This document shows, piece after piece, positions 17,610 through 26,233 of a stretch of DNA of 64,000 nucleotides. Under the pieces are notes generated by a model that was given only the letters and a program-made list of their open reading frames with translations, made no database searches and was not told where the DNA came from. The position numbers and the translations under genes were made by a program. Within the stretch, counting starts at the first letter, position 1; each line of letters begins with the position of its first letter. Source of the stretch: Arthrobacter sp. Soil782 (GTDB lineage Bacteria > Actinomycetota > Actinomycetes > Actinomycetales > Micrococcaceae); the NCBI RefSeq assembly GCF_001428435.1, contig NZ_LMSO01000012.1:62001-126000 (forward strand), read 5' to 3'.

Positions 17610-18566
17610 TTACCGGCCCCCCTCGTAGTAGACGAACTTGTTTCCGAAGCGGACCTGGAAGACCGTGATCAGGAGGATGATGACGAACAGCAGCCAGGCG
17701 ATGGCCGCAGCGAAACCCATGTTGAACTGCTGGAAAGCCTGCTGGAACAGGTAGACACCGACAAAGAGTGCGGCGTCGGGTGCTGCGCTTGTCGTGTCCC
17801 TGTAGAAGAGCAGGAACGCCTGGTCGAAGACCTGGAGCGCGGCGATGGTCAGCACGATGGTGCAGAAAAACAGGGCGTTGGAGATCATCGGCAGGGTGAC
17901 GGAGAAGAACTGCCGGATGGCCCCTGCGCCGTCGAGGGACGCTGCCTCGTACAGGTCCTGCGGGACATTCTTCAGCGCCGCAAGGAGGATCAGCATGGTG
18001 CCGCTGACGCTCCACAGGCCAATGATGATGATGGACGGCTTCATCCAGTCCGGGTCAATCAGCCACTGCGGCCCGTCGATCCCGAAAATGCCCAGGAAGC
18101 CGTTGATCGCCCCGGAGTTCCCGTTGAGGAGCAGGAGGAAGATGGACGCGGCAGCGACAGATGGCGTCATCTTCGGCAGGTAGTAGATGATGCGGAAGAC
18201 GCCGGCCCCCCGTTCGGGAATGCGGTGCAGCAGATAGGCCAGGAGCAGAGCGAAGCAGATCTCGAGGGGCACTGACAGTACGGCGTAGTACAGCGTGTTG
18301 CCCAGGGACGTCATCACCTTGGGATCTTTGAACAGCAGTTCGTAGTTGCTGAAGCCCACAGGCGTGGCGGTGTCGGTGGAGAGGTCGTAATTCGTGAAGG
18401 AGATGACGAGGCTGTACACCATGGCTCCGAGCGTGAACACGAGGAACCCAACCACCCAGGGAAGGATGAACAGATACCCTGCCCTCGCCTCCCTGTTGAA
18501 GGGTTCCTTGATCCAGCGGGGACGCCGAAGCCGTCTCTTCCGGGGGGAGTCAACCGCTATGGCCAT
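17610..18566 (-). CDS. Sugar ABC transporter permease (MalF type)
   Basis: This 318-residue protein has a basic N-terminus (RKRRLRRPRW), six membrane segments and the EAA loop EAASLDGAGAIRQFFSVTLPMI. It pairs with the MalG-type permease directly downstream. A strong SD (AAGGAGG) precedes the ATG. The 160 bases upstream hold two short inverted repeats (18646-18665 and 18662-18676) that could be regulatory. Confidence 0.9.
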   Translation of the reverse strand: MAIAVDSPRKRRLRRPRWIKEPFNREARAGYLFILPWVVGFLVFTLGAMVYSLVISFTNYDLSTDTATPVGFSNYELLFKDPKVMTSLGNTLYYAVLSVPLEICFALLLAYLLHRIPERGAGVFRIIYYLPKMTPSVAAASIFLLLLNGNSGAINGFLGIFGIDGPQWLIDPDWMKPSIIIIGLWSVSGTMLILLAALKNVPQDLYEAASLDGAGAIRQFFSVTLPMISNALFFCTIVLTIAALQVFDQAFLLFYRDTTSAAPDAALFVGVYLFQQAFQQFNMGFAAAIAWLLFVIILLITVFQVRFGNKFVYYEGGR

Positions 18567-18726
18567 GCTGCACCTCCTTGCTGTCGGCAGAGTCGCTTCT
18601 GAACAGAGTAAGCCATCAGCATGCTTTGTTTACGGCACAAATCTTCCCATTCGAGAATCGATGGGCTATACGCCCAGAGGGTGGTCCGATAACGTGAGCC
18701 ATCCCTCTCAAGGTCAGGAGCTGTCA

Positions 18727-19134
18727 ATGGACTGGACGCTGGAAGTCGTTGTGGTGCCGGTGAGTGACATCGCGCGCTCGATCGAGTTTTACCGCGACAA
18801 ACTTGGATTCGTTCAGGATTTCGAGACGGACGCGGGCGGTATGCACTTCACCCAACTGACGCCGCCCGGCTCCGGCTGCTCCATTGTGTTCGGCAACGGC
18901 CCGGGCATGGACGCGATGCAGCCGGGCACCCTGAAAGGCCCTCAACTTGTGGTCGCCGACATCAACGCGGCGCGTGAAGAGCTGCTGGACCGAGGCGTCG
19001 AGGTTGGCGACGTCACCGTCTTTGACGAGCGCGACGGCGGCACCTTCTTTGGCTTTGATGACCCTGATGGCAATTCCTGGGCTGTGCAGCAGATCAAGGC
19101 CCGCGCAGAGAAGCCGCTAATCCCGCGTTCCTAG
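18727..19134 (+). CDS. VOC (glyoxalase/bleomycin-resistance) superfamily protein
   Basis: The 135-residue protein has two βαβββ units: VVVVPVSDIARSIEFYRDKLGFVQDF at the start, and a C-terminal FFGFDDPDGNSWAVQQ with the metal-binding glutamate position replaced by an aspartate/asparagine context. The family includes metal-dependent lyases, isomerases and drug-binding proteins; the substrate is not evident. The ATG at 18727 has AGGAG eight bases upstream. The gene is transcribed away from the sugar permeases. Confidence 0.85.
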   Translation: MDWTLEVVVVPVSDIARSIEFYRDKLGFVQDFETDAGGMHFTQLTPPGSGCSIVFGNGPGMDAMQPGTLKGPQLVVADINAAREELLDRGVEVGDVTVFDERDGGTFFGFDDPDGNSWAVQQIKARAEKPLIPRS

Positions 19135-19445
19135 GTGTTTGGCTCGCCCTGCTTCAGTTTCCGCCAGCCACCGGCGCGGTTGTTCGCGATGATCTGCTAC
19201 GGCGGGTCCGGTGTTCCGGTCTGCCCATGTTTTAAGGCTTTGTAGCAGTCATTGTTGTTCGGCTTTGGCGCGGTGTCGAGGCCTGGCGCTGGGCCCGCCC
19301 GGGGAAGTTGAGCAAACCGGTCCGCACGGTGCAGCGACCTTGACTGAGACGCGTACCACAATTAGCCTTACGAGAAACAGTTGATGCCTATAGGGCAACT
19401 ACGTCCGGAGTATGAGCGGACGTCACGGGGACTAAGGAGATGTAC
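19135..19445. other. Intergenic stretch with a possible decayed coding fragment and an inverted repeat
   Basis: On the minus strand a frame through 19139-19235 reads like protein (LKTWADRNTGPAVADHREQP) but has a stop upstream and no start, and I could not assign it. Nearer the ureohydrolase gene, AGTTG (19379-19383) and CAACT (19396-19400) form an inverted repeat with a 12-base gap that could be an operator. Confidence 0.3.
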
Positions 19446-20429
19446 ATGGAAGAGCTGCGCGTCACGGCAGGCGGCAACCTGGGGCCGATCGATTCGGCCC
19501 GCATTCCGCGGTACGCCGGAGCGGCCACGTTCGCGCGGCTCCCGCGGATCGATCAGGTGGAGAAGGCCGACATCGCCGTTGTCGGTGTGCCGTTCGACTC
19601 CGGTGTCTCCTACCGGCCGGGCGCGCGGTTCGGCGCCAGCCATGTCCGTGAGGCCTCGCGGCTGCTGCGCCCCTACAATCCGGCGATGGATATCTCGCCC
19701 TTCGAGCGCGTGCAGGTCGCTGACGCCGGTGACATGGCCGTGAATCCCTTCAACATCAACGAGGCCATTGAGACCATCCAGCAGAACGCACTGGACCTCA
19801 CGCACGACGGCGCCCGCCTGGTCACACTCGGTGGTGACCACACCATCGCACTGCCGTTGCTGCGTGCCGCGTCCGAGCGCGCCGGTGAGCCGGTTGCGCT
19901 GTTGCACTTCGACGCCCATCTGGACACCTGGGACACCTACTTCGGCGCCGAGTACACCCACGGAACGCCCTTCCGCCGCGCGGTGGAGGAGGGGATCCTG
20001 GACACCGAGGCCATCTCCCACGTCGGCACGCGCGGGCCGCTGTACGGGGTGAAGGACCTCGAGGATGACCGGCGCTTCGGCTTCGGCATTGTGACCTCCT
20101 CCGATGTGTTCCGCCAGGGTGTTGACGAGACCGTCGCCAAGCTCCGCGACCGGATCGGGAGCCAGCCCCTCTACGTGTCGATCGACATCGACGTGCTGGA
20201 CCCGGCACACGCGCCGGGCACCGGCACCCCCGAAGCCGGCGGGATCACCAGCCGTGAACTGCTCGAGATCCTGCGCGGTCTGCGCGGAATGAATCTGGTG
20301 GGCGCCGACGTCGTCGAAGTTGCCCCCGCGTACGATCACGCAGAGATTACCGGTGTGGCGGCGTCGCATGTCGCCTACGATCTGGTGAGTCTGATGGCCG
20401 ACGAAATCTCCACGCGAAAGGACGGCTGA
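19446..20429 (+). CDS. speB: Ureohydrolase: agmatinase or guanidinobutyrase
   Basis: The arginase/agmatinase metal-site motifs are complete: [15 protein letters not shown] and [22 protein letters not shown]. They supply the His and Asp ligands of the dinuclear manganese centre. The enzyme would hydrolyse a guanidino compound to an amine and urea. Agmatine and 4-guanidinobutyrate are both plausible substrates; the pairing with a ThDP decarboxylase-like gene favours the latter. The ATG at 19446 is preferred because AAGGAG ends six bases before it, whereas the ATG at 19440 abuts that site. Its TGA overlaps the next start codon, so the two proteins are translationally coupled. Confidence 0.88.
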   Translation: MEELRVTAGGNLGPIDSARIPRYAGAATFARLPRIDQVEKADIAVVGVPFDSGVSYRPGARFGASHVREASRLLRPYNPAMDISPFERVQVADAGDMAVNPFNINEAIETIQQNALDLTHDGARLVTLGGDHTIALPLLRAASERAGEPVALLHFDAHLDTWDTYFGAEYTHGTPFRRAVEEGILDTEAISHVGTRGPLYGVKDLEDDRRFGFGIVTSSDVFRQGVDETVAKLRDRIGSQPLYVSIDIDVLDPAHAPGTGTPEAGGITSRELLEILRGLRGMNLVGADVVEVAPAYDHAEITGVAASHVAYDLVSLMADEISTRKDG

Positions 20430-22111
20430 TGCAGTCCGTTGACAGTGATGCAACAGTTCCCCCACAGCCGGTCACGGGCCAGCGCAACGGCGGTGACCTG
20501 GTTGTCGAGACGCTGAGCGCGCTGGGCGCCTCCACCGTCTTCGGCATCCCGGGCCAGCACGCGCTGGGCCTGTTCGATGCGTTGTCCCGTTCCAATCTGC
20601 AGTTCGTCTCTTCCCGGGTGGAAAACAACTCCGCATTTGCCGCCGACGGATTCTCCCGTGCCACCGGTGAAGTGGGAGTGCTCTTCCTCTCGACCGGACC
20701 CGGCGCATTGACCTCCTTGGCCGGGCTGCAGGAGGCATACGCCACTGGAGTGCCGATGGTCGTCATTGCAAGCCAGATCCCGCTTGAGGGCCTGGGCGCC
20801 CGCCGGAAGGGCATGCTGCACCAGCTCGATGACCAGAAGGCCTCGGCCGCCAACGTCACCAAGAGCCAGCGGCTGATCCAGCACGCGTCCGGCATCCCGT
20901 CCGCAATTCAGGATGCGTGGACCGAAGCCGTCTCTTCGCCCCAGGGGCCGGTGTGGGTGGAGGTTCCTCAGAATGTGCTGCTGGACGCCGTCGTTGTGCC
21001 CCAGGTCGAGGATGCGCTGGCAGAGCCGTTCGATAATCCGCCGCGCATCGAGCTGGTCCGTGAAGCCGTCAAGTGGCTCTCGGACGCTAAGCGCCCAGCG
21101 ATTGTGGCCGGCGGCGGCGCCCGGCGCGGCAAGGCCGAGAAGGAGTTGCTCTCGCTCGCGGAGAAGCTGGATGCGCCGGTGCTGTGCTCGCCCGGCGGCA
21201 ACGGCGCCTTCCCCTGGAACCACGAGCTGTCGCTGCAATCCTGGGTTGAGGACCGTTACGTCACCGAAGTGCTCGAAGACGCCGATGTGCTCCTGGTGAT
21301 CGGTTCCTCGCTCGGTGAGGTGACGTCCAACTACTTCAGCCTCGAGCCGCGAGGCCGCATCATCCAGATCGACGCCGAACCACGGGTCCTCGAATCCAAC
21401 CGTCCTGCCCTCGGCATCCGGGCCGACGCCGGCCAGGCACTCACCGCGCTGGATGACGCACTCGAACCGGCCGGGCGCCGCACCGGCGACTACGATCCGC
21501 GCAGGCTCGTTGCCGAGACCCTTGCCAAGGTGCAGGCGCGCCTTGATGAGCAGGACCTGGGCAAGGAGCGGACCTTCATGGCCGACATCCGGGCGGCCGC
21601 ACCCGATGACATGCAGACGTTCTGGGACATGACCATCGCGGCGTACTGGGCCTGGAGCTGCTGGGATTCCCGGGATGGAGAATTTCACTCGGCGCAGGGG
21701 GCCGGAGGCCTCGGCTACGGCTTCCCCAGCGCTATTGGCGGCTCGGTGGGGCTCGCATCGAAGGGGCTGTCTGACCGCGTGCTTGCCGTGTCTGGCGACG
21801 GCTCGGCCATGTACTCGATCGCTGAGCTTGCCACGGCCCGCCAGCACAATCTGCCGGTCACCTGGCTCATTGTCGACGACGGCGGCTACGGCATCCTCCG
21901 CGAATACATGGAGGGCGCGTTCGGCAAGGCAACAGCCACCGAGCTCACCCGGCCGGACTTCGTAAAGCTGGCCGAATCCTTTGGCGTCCCCGCTGTCCGC
22001 GTGGCGCCGGAAGACGTGCGGGAGGCACTGGAGACAAGCTTCGCTGCGGAGGGTCCCAACGTCGTCGTTGTTGAGACGCTGCTGAAGCTCTTCGCTCCCA
22101 CACACCTGTAA
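20429..22111 (+). CDS. ThDP-dependent enzyme, acetolactate synthase-like; possible 2-ketoarginine decarboxylase
   Basis: The 560 residues show the three-domain layout of ThDP enzymes: a PYR domain with FGIPGQHALGLFDAL and the activating glutamate in SSRVENNSAFAADGFSRATG, a central domain, and a PP domain with the ThDP/Mg motif starting GDGSAMYSIAELATARQHN and ending DDGGYGILREYM. Coupling to the ureohydrolase (TGATG overlap) resembles the arginine transaminase route of Pseudomonas. There AruI decarboxylates 2-ketoarginine to 4-guanidinobutyraldehyde, and GbuA removes urea from 4-guanidinobutyrate. An aruI-like role is therefore my preferred guess; a general 2-oxoacid decarboxylase or acetolactate synthase is not excluded. 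Confidence 0.82.
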   Translation: MQSVDSDATVPPQPVTGQRNGGDLVVETLSALGASTVFGIPGQHALGLFDALSRSNLQFVSSRVENNSAFAADGFSRATGEVGVLFLSTGPGALTSLAGLQEAYATGVPMVVIASQIPLEGLGARRKGMLHQLDDQKASAANVTKSQRLIQHASGIPSAIQDAWTEAVSSPQGPVWVEVPQNVLLDAVVVPQVEDALAEPFDNPPRIELVREAVKWLSDAKRPAIVAGGGARRGKAEKELLSLAEKLDAPVLCSPGGNGAFPWNHELSLQSWVEDRYVTEVLEDADVLLVIGSSLGEVTSNYFSLEPRGRIIQIDAEPRVLESNRPALGIRADAGQALTALDDALEPAGRRTGDYDPRRLVAETLAKVQARLDEQDLGKERTFMADIRAAAPDDMQTFWDMTIAAYWAWSCWDSRDGEFHSAQGAGGLGYGFPSAIGGSVGLASKGLSDRVLAVSGDGSAMYSIAELATARQHNLPVTWLIVDDGGYGILREYMEGAFGKATATELTRPDFVKLAESFGVPAVRVAPEDVREALETSFAAEGPNVVVVETLLKLFAPTHL

Positions 22112-22150
22112 ATTGGGAGGCGAAGTCCGCTGACTCTGGGAGGCCCCGCC

Positions 22151-23158
22151 GTGTTTGATCTGCGCGAACTGGACAGGCCCATCATCGGAGCGCCGATGGC
22201 CGGCGGGCCTACCACGCCGGAGCTTGCCGCTGCGGTGAGCAATGCCGGCGGTCTGGGTTTCCTCGCAGCCGGGTACCGTGCGCCGGAGGATCTCGAGACG
22301 CAGCTGCGCAGCGTCTCAACGCTGAGCAGTGGTCCCGTCGGGGTGAACCTGTTTGTGCCGGATGCCTTCCAGCCGGACGCGGCGCTCCTCGGTGCTTATG
22401 TTGAATCCTTGCGAGCAAAGGCTGCCGCGCTTGGAGCTGAGTTAGGTGAACCCCGGTACGACGACGACGGCTGGGATGAGAAGCTCTCTCTCGTTCTGGA
22501 TTTCCGCCCCGCCGCGGTGTCCTTCACCTTCGGCTGCCCGGACGCCGCGGTTCTGGGGAGGATGGCCGACGCGGGGATTCTTCCGATCGTCACCGTGACA
22601 ACCCCCGTTGAGGCGGAGTATGCGGTCACGGCAGGGGCTCGGGCGCTCGCCGTTCAGGGGCCGAACGCCGGCGGCCACCGCGGGACGTTCGATCAGGGGA
22701 AGGCACCGGCTTTGGATCCGCTCGAGAACGTGCTTGCCGCTATTCGGTCCAGAACTGAGGTGCCGCTGGCTGCGGGCGGGGGAGTGTCCGGGCCAGCCGA
22801 CGTCGTGCGTTTGCGTGCAGCGGGCGCCGATGCGGTGCAGGTGGGCACCGCCCTGCTGCTCTCGGATGAAGCGGGCACCAATCCGCTGCACCGGGCAGCG
22901 CTGAGCGAGGGTCGATTCGCAGGGACGTCACTTACCCGCGCCTACACCGGACGGTATGCGCGCGGCCTGACGAACCGGTTCATTCGTGAGCATCAGGACG
23001 CGCCTGCCGGGTATCCGCAGTTGCACTACGTGACGGCGCCGCTCCGCAAGGCCGCGGTGGCGCAGGGGAATGCCGATGTGGCGCATCTGTGGGCGGGGAC
23101 CGGGTTTGCTTCGGTACGGCCGGGGCCGGCAGCGGAAATTATCCGGTCCCTGGCCTGA
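22151..23158 (+). CDS. Nitronate monooxygenase family (2-nitropropane dioxygenase-like) flavoprotein
   Basis: The start DRPIIGAPMAGGPTTPELAAAVSNAGGLGFLAAGY and the phosphate-binding stretches ALAVQGPNAGGHRG and PLAAGGGVSGPADVVRLRAAGADAVQVGTALL are characteristic of FMN-dependent nitronate monooxygenases. At 335 residues it has full length. It oxidises alkyl nitronates such as propionate 3-nitronate and so protects the cell from nitro toxins; the natural substrate here is unknown. The start is GTG with GGGAGG upstream. It follows the ThDP gene by about 40 bases and may be co-transcribed. Confidence 0.88.
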   Translation: MFDLRELDRPIIGAPMAGGPTTPELAAAVSNAGGLGFLAAGYRAPEDLETQLRSVSTLSSGPVGVNLFVPDAFQPDAALLGAYVESLRAKAAALGAELGEPRYDDDGWDEKLSLVLDFRPAAVSFTFGCPDAAVLGRMADAGILPIVTVTTPVEAEYAVTAGARALAVQGPNAGGHRGTFDQGKAPALDPLENVLAAIRSRTEVPLAAGGGVSGPADVVRLRAAGADAVQVGTALLLSDEAGTNPLHRAALSEGRFAGTSLTRAYTGRYARGLTNRFIREHQDAPAGYPQLHYVTAPLRKAAVAQGNADVAHLWAGTGFASVRPGPAAEIIRSLA

Positions 23159-23186
23159 ACACAGCGTCTCAATAAAGGGCCCGAGG

Positions 23187-24194
23187 TCAGGCGGCCGTGG
23201 ATTCGCGTGCAATGACCTCGAACTGCGTCAGGATCTCGCGAGGCGCCGGGCCCGCCGGGTTCTTGATGCGCTCCATGAGTACTCTGATCGCGGTCTCGGC
23301 AATTTCTTCTCGTCCGGGGTTGACGCTGCTCAGGGTGGGGATGGAGTAGCGGGTTTCGTCGAGGTCGTCGAAGCCGATCACGGCCACGTCGGAGGGGATG
23401 CGCCGGCCGGCCTCCTGCAGCACCCGCATGGCGCCCTGTGCCAGGGTGTCGTTGAAGCCGAACACCGCATCGAACTCGACGCCGCGGTCAAGCAGCTCAT
23501 GCATCGCTTCGGCACCATTCGCGCGGTGCCACGTGCCGACATAGGCCACCAGGCCGTCGTCGTACTCTATTCCGCGCGATTCAAGCGCCTCACGGTAGCC
23601 CTTGAGGCGAAGCCCTGCCGAGCCGATAACCTCGCCCTCATGCGCACCGACGACGGCGATGCGCTGCCTCCCGGTATCCAGCAGGTGTTCGGTGGCGGCA
23701 CGGGCGCCTTCGACGTTCTGCATGGTGACGTGGTCGCAGCCGCCGGAGAAGATCCGTTCGCCGAGCAACACCATTGGCACTTCGGCGGTGACCAGCGCGG
23801 CGTCCTCTTCACCGAGACCGAGAGGGCTGAAGATCAACCCGTCCGACATGCGCAGCCTGGGGCTTTTGAGGACTTCGAGTTCACGGTCGCGTTCGCCGCT
23901 CGTCTGCTCGATGAGCACCACCAGACCGCGGGCTTCGGCGGCGCGGATTACGGCGTCGGCCAATTCAGCGAAGTAGGGGAGGCGCAGCTGGGGAACCGCA
24001 AGGGTGATGGCACCGGTATGGCCGGATCGAAGACTGCGCGCCGTGAGGTTGGGCCGGTAGCCCAACTCGGCGATGGCCTTCTGAACGCGCTCCCGTGTTG
24101 CGGGGCGAACGTTCGGGTGGTCGTTGATGACGTTGGACACCGTCTTGAACGACACCCCGGCCACGTGGGCCACATCATGCAGGGTCGCCGCCAT
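23187..24194 (-). CDS. LacI-family transcriptional regulator of the arabinan locus
   Basis: The N-terminal HTH (ATLHDVAHVAGVSFKTVSNVINDHPNVRPATRERVQKAI) is a textbook LacI domain. A periplasmic-binding-protein-like effector domain follows, with the usual DVAVIGFDDLDETRYSIPTLSSVNPGREEIA near the end. The protein has 335 residues. It sits directly downstream of the GH43 gene on the same strand and next to the divergent importer operon, whose promoter carries three CG-centred palindromes of LacI type. It is the likely repressor, presumably relieved by an arabinose or arabino-oligosaccharide signal. Confidence 0.9.
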   Translation of the reverse strand: MAATLHDVAHVAGVSFKTVSNVINDHPNVRPATRERVQKAIAELGYRPNLTARSLRSGHTGAITLAVPQLRLPYFAELADAVIRAAEARGLVVLIEQTSGERDRELEVLKSPRLRMSDGLIFSPLGLGEEDAALVTAEVPMVLLGERIFSGGCDHVTMQNVEGARAATEHLLDTGRQRIAVVGAHEGEVIGSAGLRLKGYREALESRGIEYDDGLVAYVGTWHRANGAEAMHELLDRGVEFDAVFGFNDTLAQGAMRVLQEAGRRIPSDVAVIGFDDLDETRYSIPTLSSVNPGREEIAETAIRVLMERIKNPAGPAPREILTQFEVIARESTAA

Positions 24195-24219
24195 GTGGAG
24201 AGTCCTTTGTCGAGTTGGA

Positions 24220-24251
24220 GCCGGTGGGACACATCGTGGTGTCCCACCGGC
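24220..24251. terminator. Perfect 13-bp hairpin between GH43 and lacI-type gene
   Basis: Perfect 13-base arms (GCCGGTGGGACAC and its complement) enclose a six-base loop. There is no T run on the minus strand, so it may act as an mRNA-stabilising or attenuating hairpin between the GH43 gene and the regulator gene, not as a full terminator. Confidence 0.45.
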
Positions 24252-24289
24252 AGAATATCGCGTTGGTGCGCTTACGCGTTCCCGTGGGC

Positions 24290-25783
24290 CTAACGTCGGC
24301 CGGATCCGGCTGTCCGGATGTCCAGCTCCACCGGCGCGGTGGCGGTACTGCCGTGCGCGTTCGAGAAGACGGCCCGCACCAGCAACCCGTCCTGCCCGGG
24401 AGTAAGCTTCTTCAGCTCCAGTTGTGATCGCCGCCGGTCTCCGGAGTTGATCGTAGTGGGCTGGTCGGCAACGAGCTGCCACGTTTCGCCGTCGTCTACC
24501 GATGTTTCCCACTCCGCGACCGGCGCCGGTGTGCCCGTAGCCTCAGCGCGGAAGGTCGCCTTTCCGCCGACGACGGCGGCGTCCGGCTGCGGAGCCTCCG
24601 TCACCTGTGGAAGATCGACGGTCTGGTTGAACTCAGGCCAGCCATCCACCCAGTCGATCTTCTGGAGTCCCAGCGTGGGGAAGTAGGGGATGTCCTTGTT
24701 GCCGCCGTCGTAATAGTGGAAGGCGAGGTAATCGCCGAAGACGGACTGGCCGCCCGGCCCCGTGATGGCACCGTGTGCGTCCAGCACCACAGACCCTCCG
24801 CCGCCGAACATGTCCCGGCCGTCCTTGTCGAGGTACGGGCCTGTGACGGATTTCGACCGGCCCACCGCGACCTTGTAGGTGGAGTCGCCGCCGCGGCAGC
24901 AGGAGTCGAACGAGACAAAGAGGTAGTAGTAGTCCCCGTTCTTTGTGATGTACGGAGCTTCGATGGGATTACCAGCCATGAACCTGTCAGCGATATTCAC
25001 TGTCTGGGACTGCCAGTTGTCGACGGGCTTTCCGCTGGGCCATTCGATCGGGACCAGGAAGATGCCGTACCAGAAGGAACCGATGGCCATGTAGGGCTTG
25101 CCGTCCTCGCCCTCCACGATGCCGGCGTCAATCGCGTTGAACGTTTTATTTGGATTGTTGGGGTCCAGGCCTGTGGCGGGGGAGGAGACCACGAGGCCCT
25201 GGTCAACCCATTCATAGTCGGGATCCTCAGGGTCGAGGGTGGTGTTGGTGGCCAGTGCGGTGAGGGAGTTGTTGCCGCCGAACCGGGACGCCGAGTAGTA
25301 CAGGTAATACGTGCCGTCGTTCTCGTAGATCTCGGGAGCCCAGAGGTTGCCGGGGAGCTCGCCGTCGGAGAAGTGTTCGTCGATCCACGCGGGAATCTCG
25401 TCCCAGACCGTACCGGTGTACTCCCAGGTGGTCCCTTTGTCATGCGAGGACCAGGCCTGGATGGTTCCGCCGTTCTCCCTGTTGACCAGGCCTGTGGAGT
25501 AGACGTACCAGGTGCCGTCGCTATCGATGATGAGGGCTGGGTCATGAATGGGGGAGGTCTGACCCACAACAGTCTTTCCGCCGGGTAGATCTTCGGCGAA
25601 AGGAGTGCCCTGGGCGGTCCAGGTCTGTGGAACGTTGTTCTGGGTATTGCCGGACTGGATTGCCGGGGCGGTAGCGGTACCCGTGAGGATGAGGCCTACG
25701 CTCATCCCGACGGCGGCTGTCGTTTTGGTAATAGCGGCTGTTGCTTTAATAAGGCGCTGGCTTTGCGGTGATCGTGACGTCAT
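24290..25783 (-). CDS. Secreted GH43 arabinan-degrading enzyme with C-terminal Ig-like domain
   Basis: A signal peptide of about 44 residues leads into a five-blade GH43 domain. The catalytic base is Asp81 in SPIHDPALI, and the acid is the Glu in IEAPYITKNGDYYYLFVS. LWAPEIYENDGTYYLYYSAS and the DSCCRGGDSTY insertion are typical of endo-1,5-α-L-arabinanases. The last ~95 residues (after VTEAPQPDAAVVGGKATF) form an Ig-like domain, perhaps for binding. No cell-wall sorting signal is present, so it is likely released. The ATG at 25783 is preferred over the GTG at 25789 on SD spacing. It is divergent from the binding-protein gene. Confidence 0.88.
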   Translation of the reverse strand: MTSRSPQSQRLIKATAAITKTTAAVGMSVGLILTGTATAPAIQSGNTQNNVPQTWTAQGTPFAEDLPGGKTVVGQTSPIHDPALIIDSDGTWYVYSTGLVNRENGGTIQAWSSHDKGTTWEYTGTVWDEIPAWIDEHFSDGELPGNLWAPEIYENDGTYYLYYSASRFGGNNSLTALATNTTLDPEDPDYEWVDQGLVVSSPATGLDPNNPNKTFNAIDAGIVEGEDGKPYMAIGSFWYGIFLVPIEWPSGKPVDNWQSQTVNIADRFMAGNPIEAPYITKNGDYYYLFVSFDSCCRGGDSTYKVAVGRSKSVTGPYLDKDGRDMFGGGGSVVLDAHGAITGPGGQSVFGDYLAFHYYDGGNKDIPYFPTLGLQKIDWVDGWPEFNQTVDLPQVTEAPQPDAAVVGGKATFRAEATGTPAPVAEWETSVDDGETWQLVADQPTTINSGDRRRSQLELKKLTPGQDGLLVRAVFSNAHGSTATAPVELDIRTAGSGRR

Positions 25784-25819
25784 TATCACGGTCCTTTCGG
25801 TCCGGGAGGCGGTGCAAGA

Positions 25820-25833
25820 TTACAACGTTGCAA
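25820..25833. promoter_or_regulatory. LacI-type operator upstream of secreted GH43
   Basis: TTACAACGTTGCAA is a near-perfect palindrome centred on CG, as is typical of LacI-family sites. It lies about 37 bases upstream of the GH43 start and shares its AACGTT core with two sites near the divergent importer promoter. Confidence 0.65.
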
Positions 25834-25944
25834 ATATCGCACGCGCGTTCCTGGGCGTCAAGGGGTGCTTGGGGTGTGCCTGCCGCCGATACGTCCCGCG
25901 CCGCCGGCGCGGCCATCTGCGGACAGTGGGTGCGCGGCGCCTCA

Positions 25945-26021
25945 GATAGCGGTTCGGGTTGACGATAGCGGTTAACCTCTATCATTGCCGCGAACCTCTA
26001 TCGCTGACCGGATTCGCTATC
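25945..26021. repeat. Array of 10-bp motifs on a 19-bp period, symmetric about a palindrome
   Basis: GATAGCGGTT occurs at 25945 and 25964. Its inverted relatives AACCTCTATC (25974 and 25993) and ATTCGCTATC (26012) follow. Start-to-start spacing within each orientation is exactly 19 bases. The two orientations meet at 25964-25983 to make a near-perfect 20-bp palindrome. The array lies between the GH43 operator and the importer promoter and does not resemble the LacI sites. It could be a second operator cluster or a dispersed repeat element. Confidence 0.6.
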
Positions 26022-26111
26022 ACTAGGCGCGCGGGGGGTCACCGAAGACCCTGACGAGAGTCCGCAAGAGTTCCCCGCCGCCGTGTCCCGCAGAAACTTT
26101 CAACGACACTG

Positions 26112-26141
26112 TTGACGGGCCAGTGTGATCTATGCCATTCT
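26112..26141 (+). promoter_or_regulatory. Candidate promoter of the arabinan importer operon
   Basis: TTGACG (26112-26117) and CATTCT (26136-26141) are separated by 18 bases. The -35 is good, the -10 weak. Two LacI-type operators begin four bases downstream, a position where a bound repressor would block initiation or early elongation. Confidence 0.35.
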
Positions 26142-26144
26142 CGT

Positions 26145-26170
26145 TTTCAACGTTGTAATCAACGTTGTAA
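26145..26170. promoter_or_regulatory. Tandem LacI-type operators upstream of the importer operon
   Basis: Two AACGTT-centred sites (cores at 26149-26154 and 26161-26166) lie 12 bases apart, so they overlap and cannot easily be filled by two dimers on the same face. Each has TCAACGTTGTAA as its best half-symmetric match. Together with the site near GH43 they define the shared regulatory region. Confidence 0.65.
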
Positions 26171-26233
26171 CTCCGGCTTCGCAATCAGGATGAACTGGTG
26201 TGCCGCCCACCCTCTAACCGGAAGGACCACGTG

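Noticed and set aside
16666-18015. A 449-residue permease fusion
   Set aside because: The long minus-strand frame is an upstream extension through the adjacent permease gene. The ATG at 17607, two bases after that gene's stop, fits the normal permease length.
25945-26021. CRISPR array
   Set aside because: The motif is only 10 bases, occurs in both orientations and has a 19-base step. Repeats and spacers of CRISPR size are absent, and there are no cas genes.
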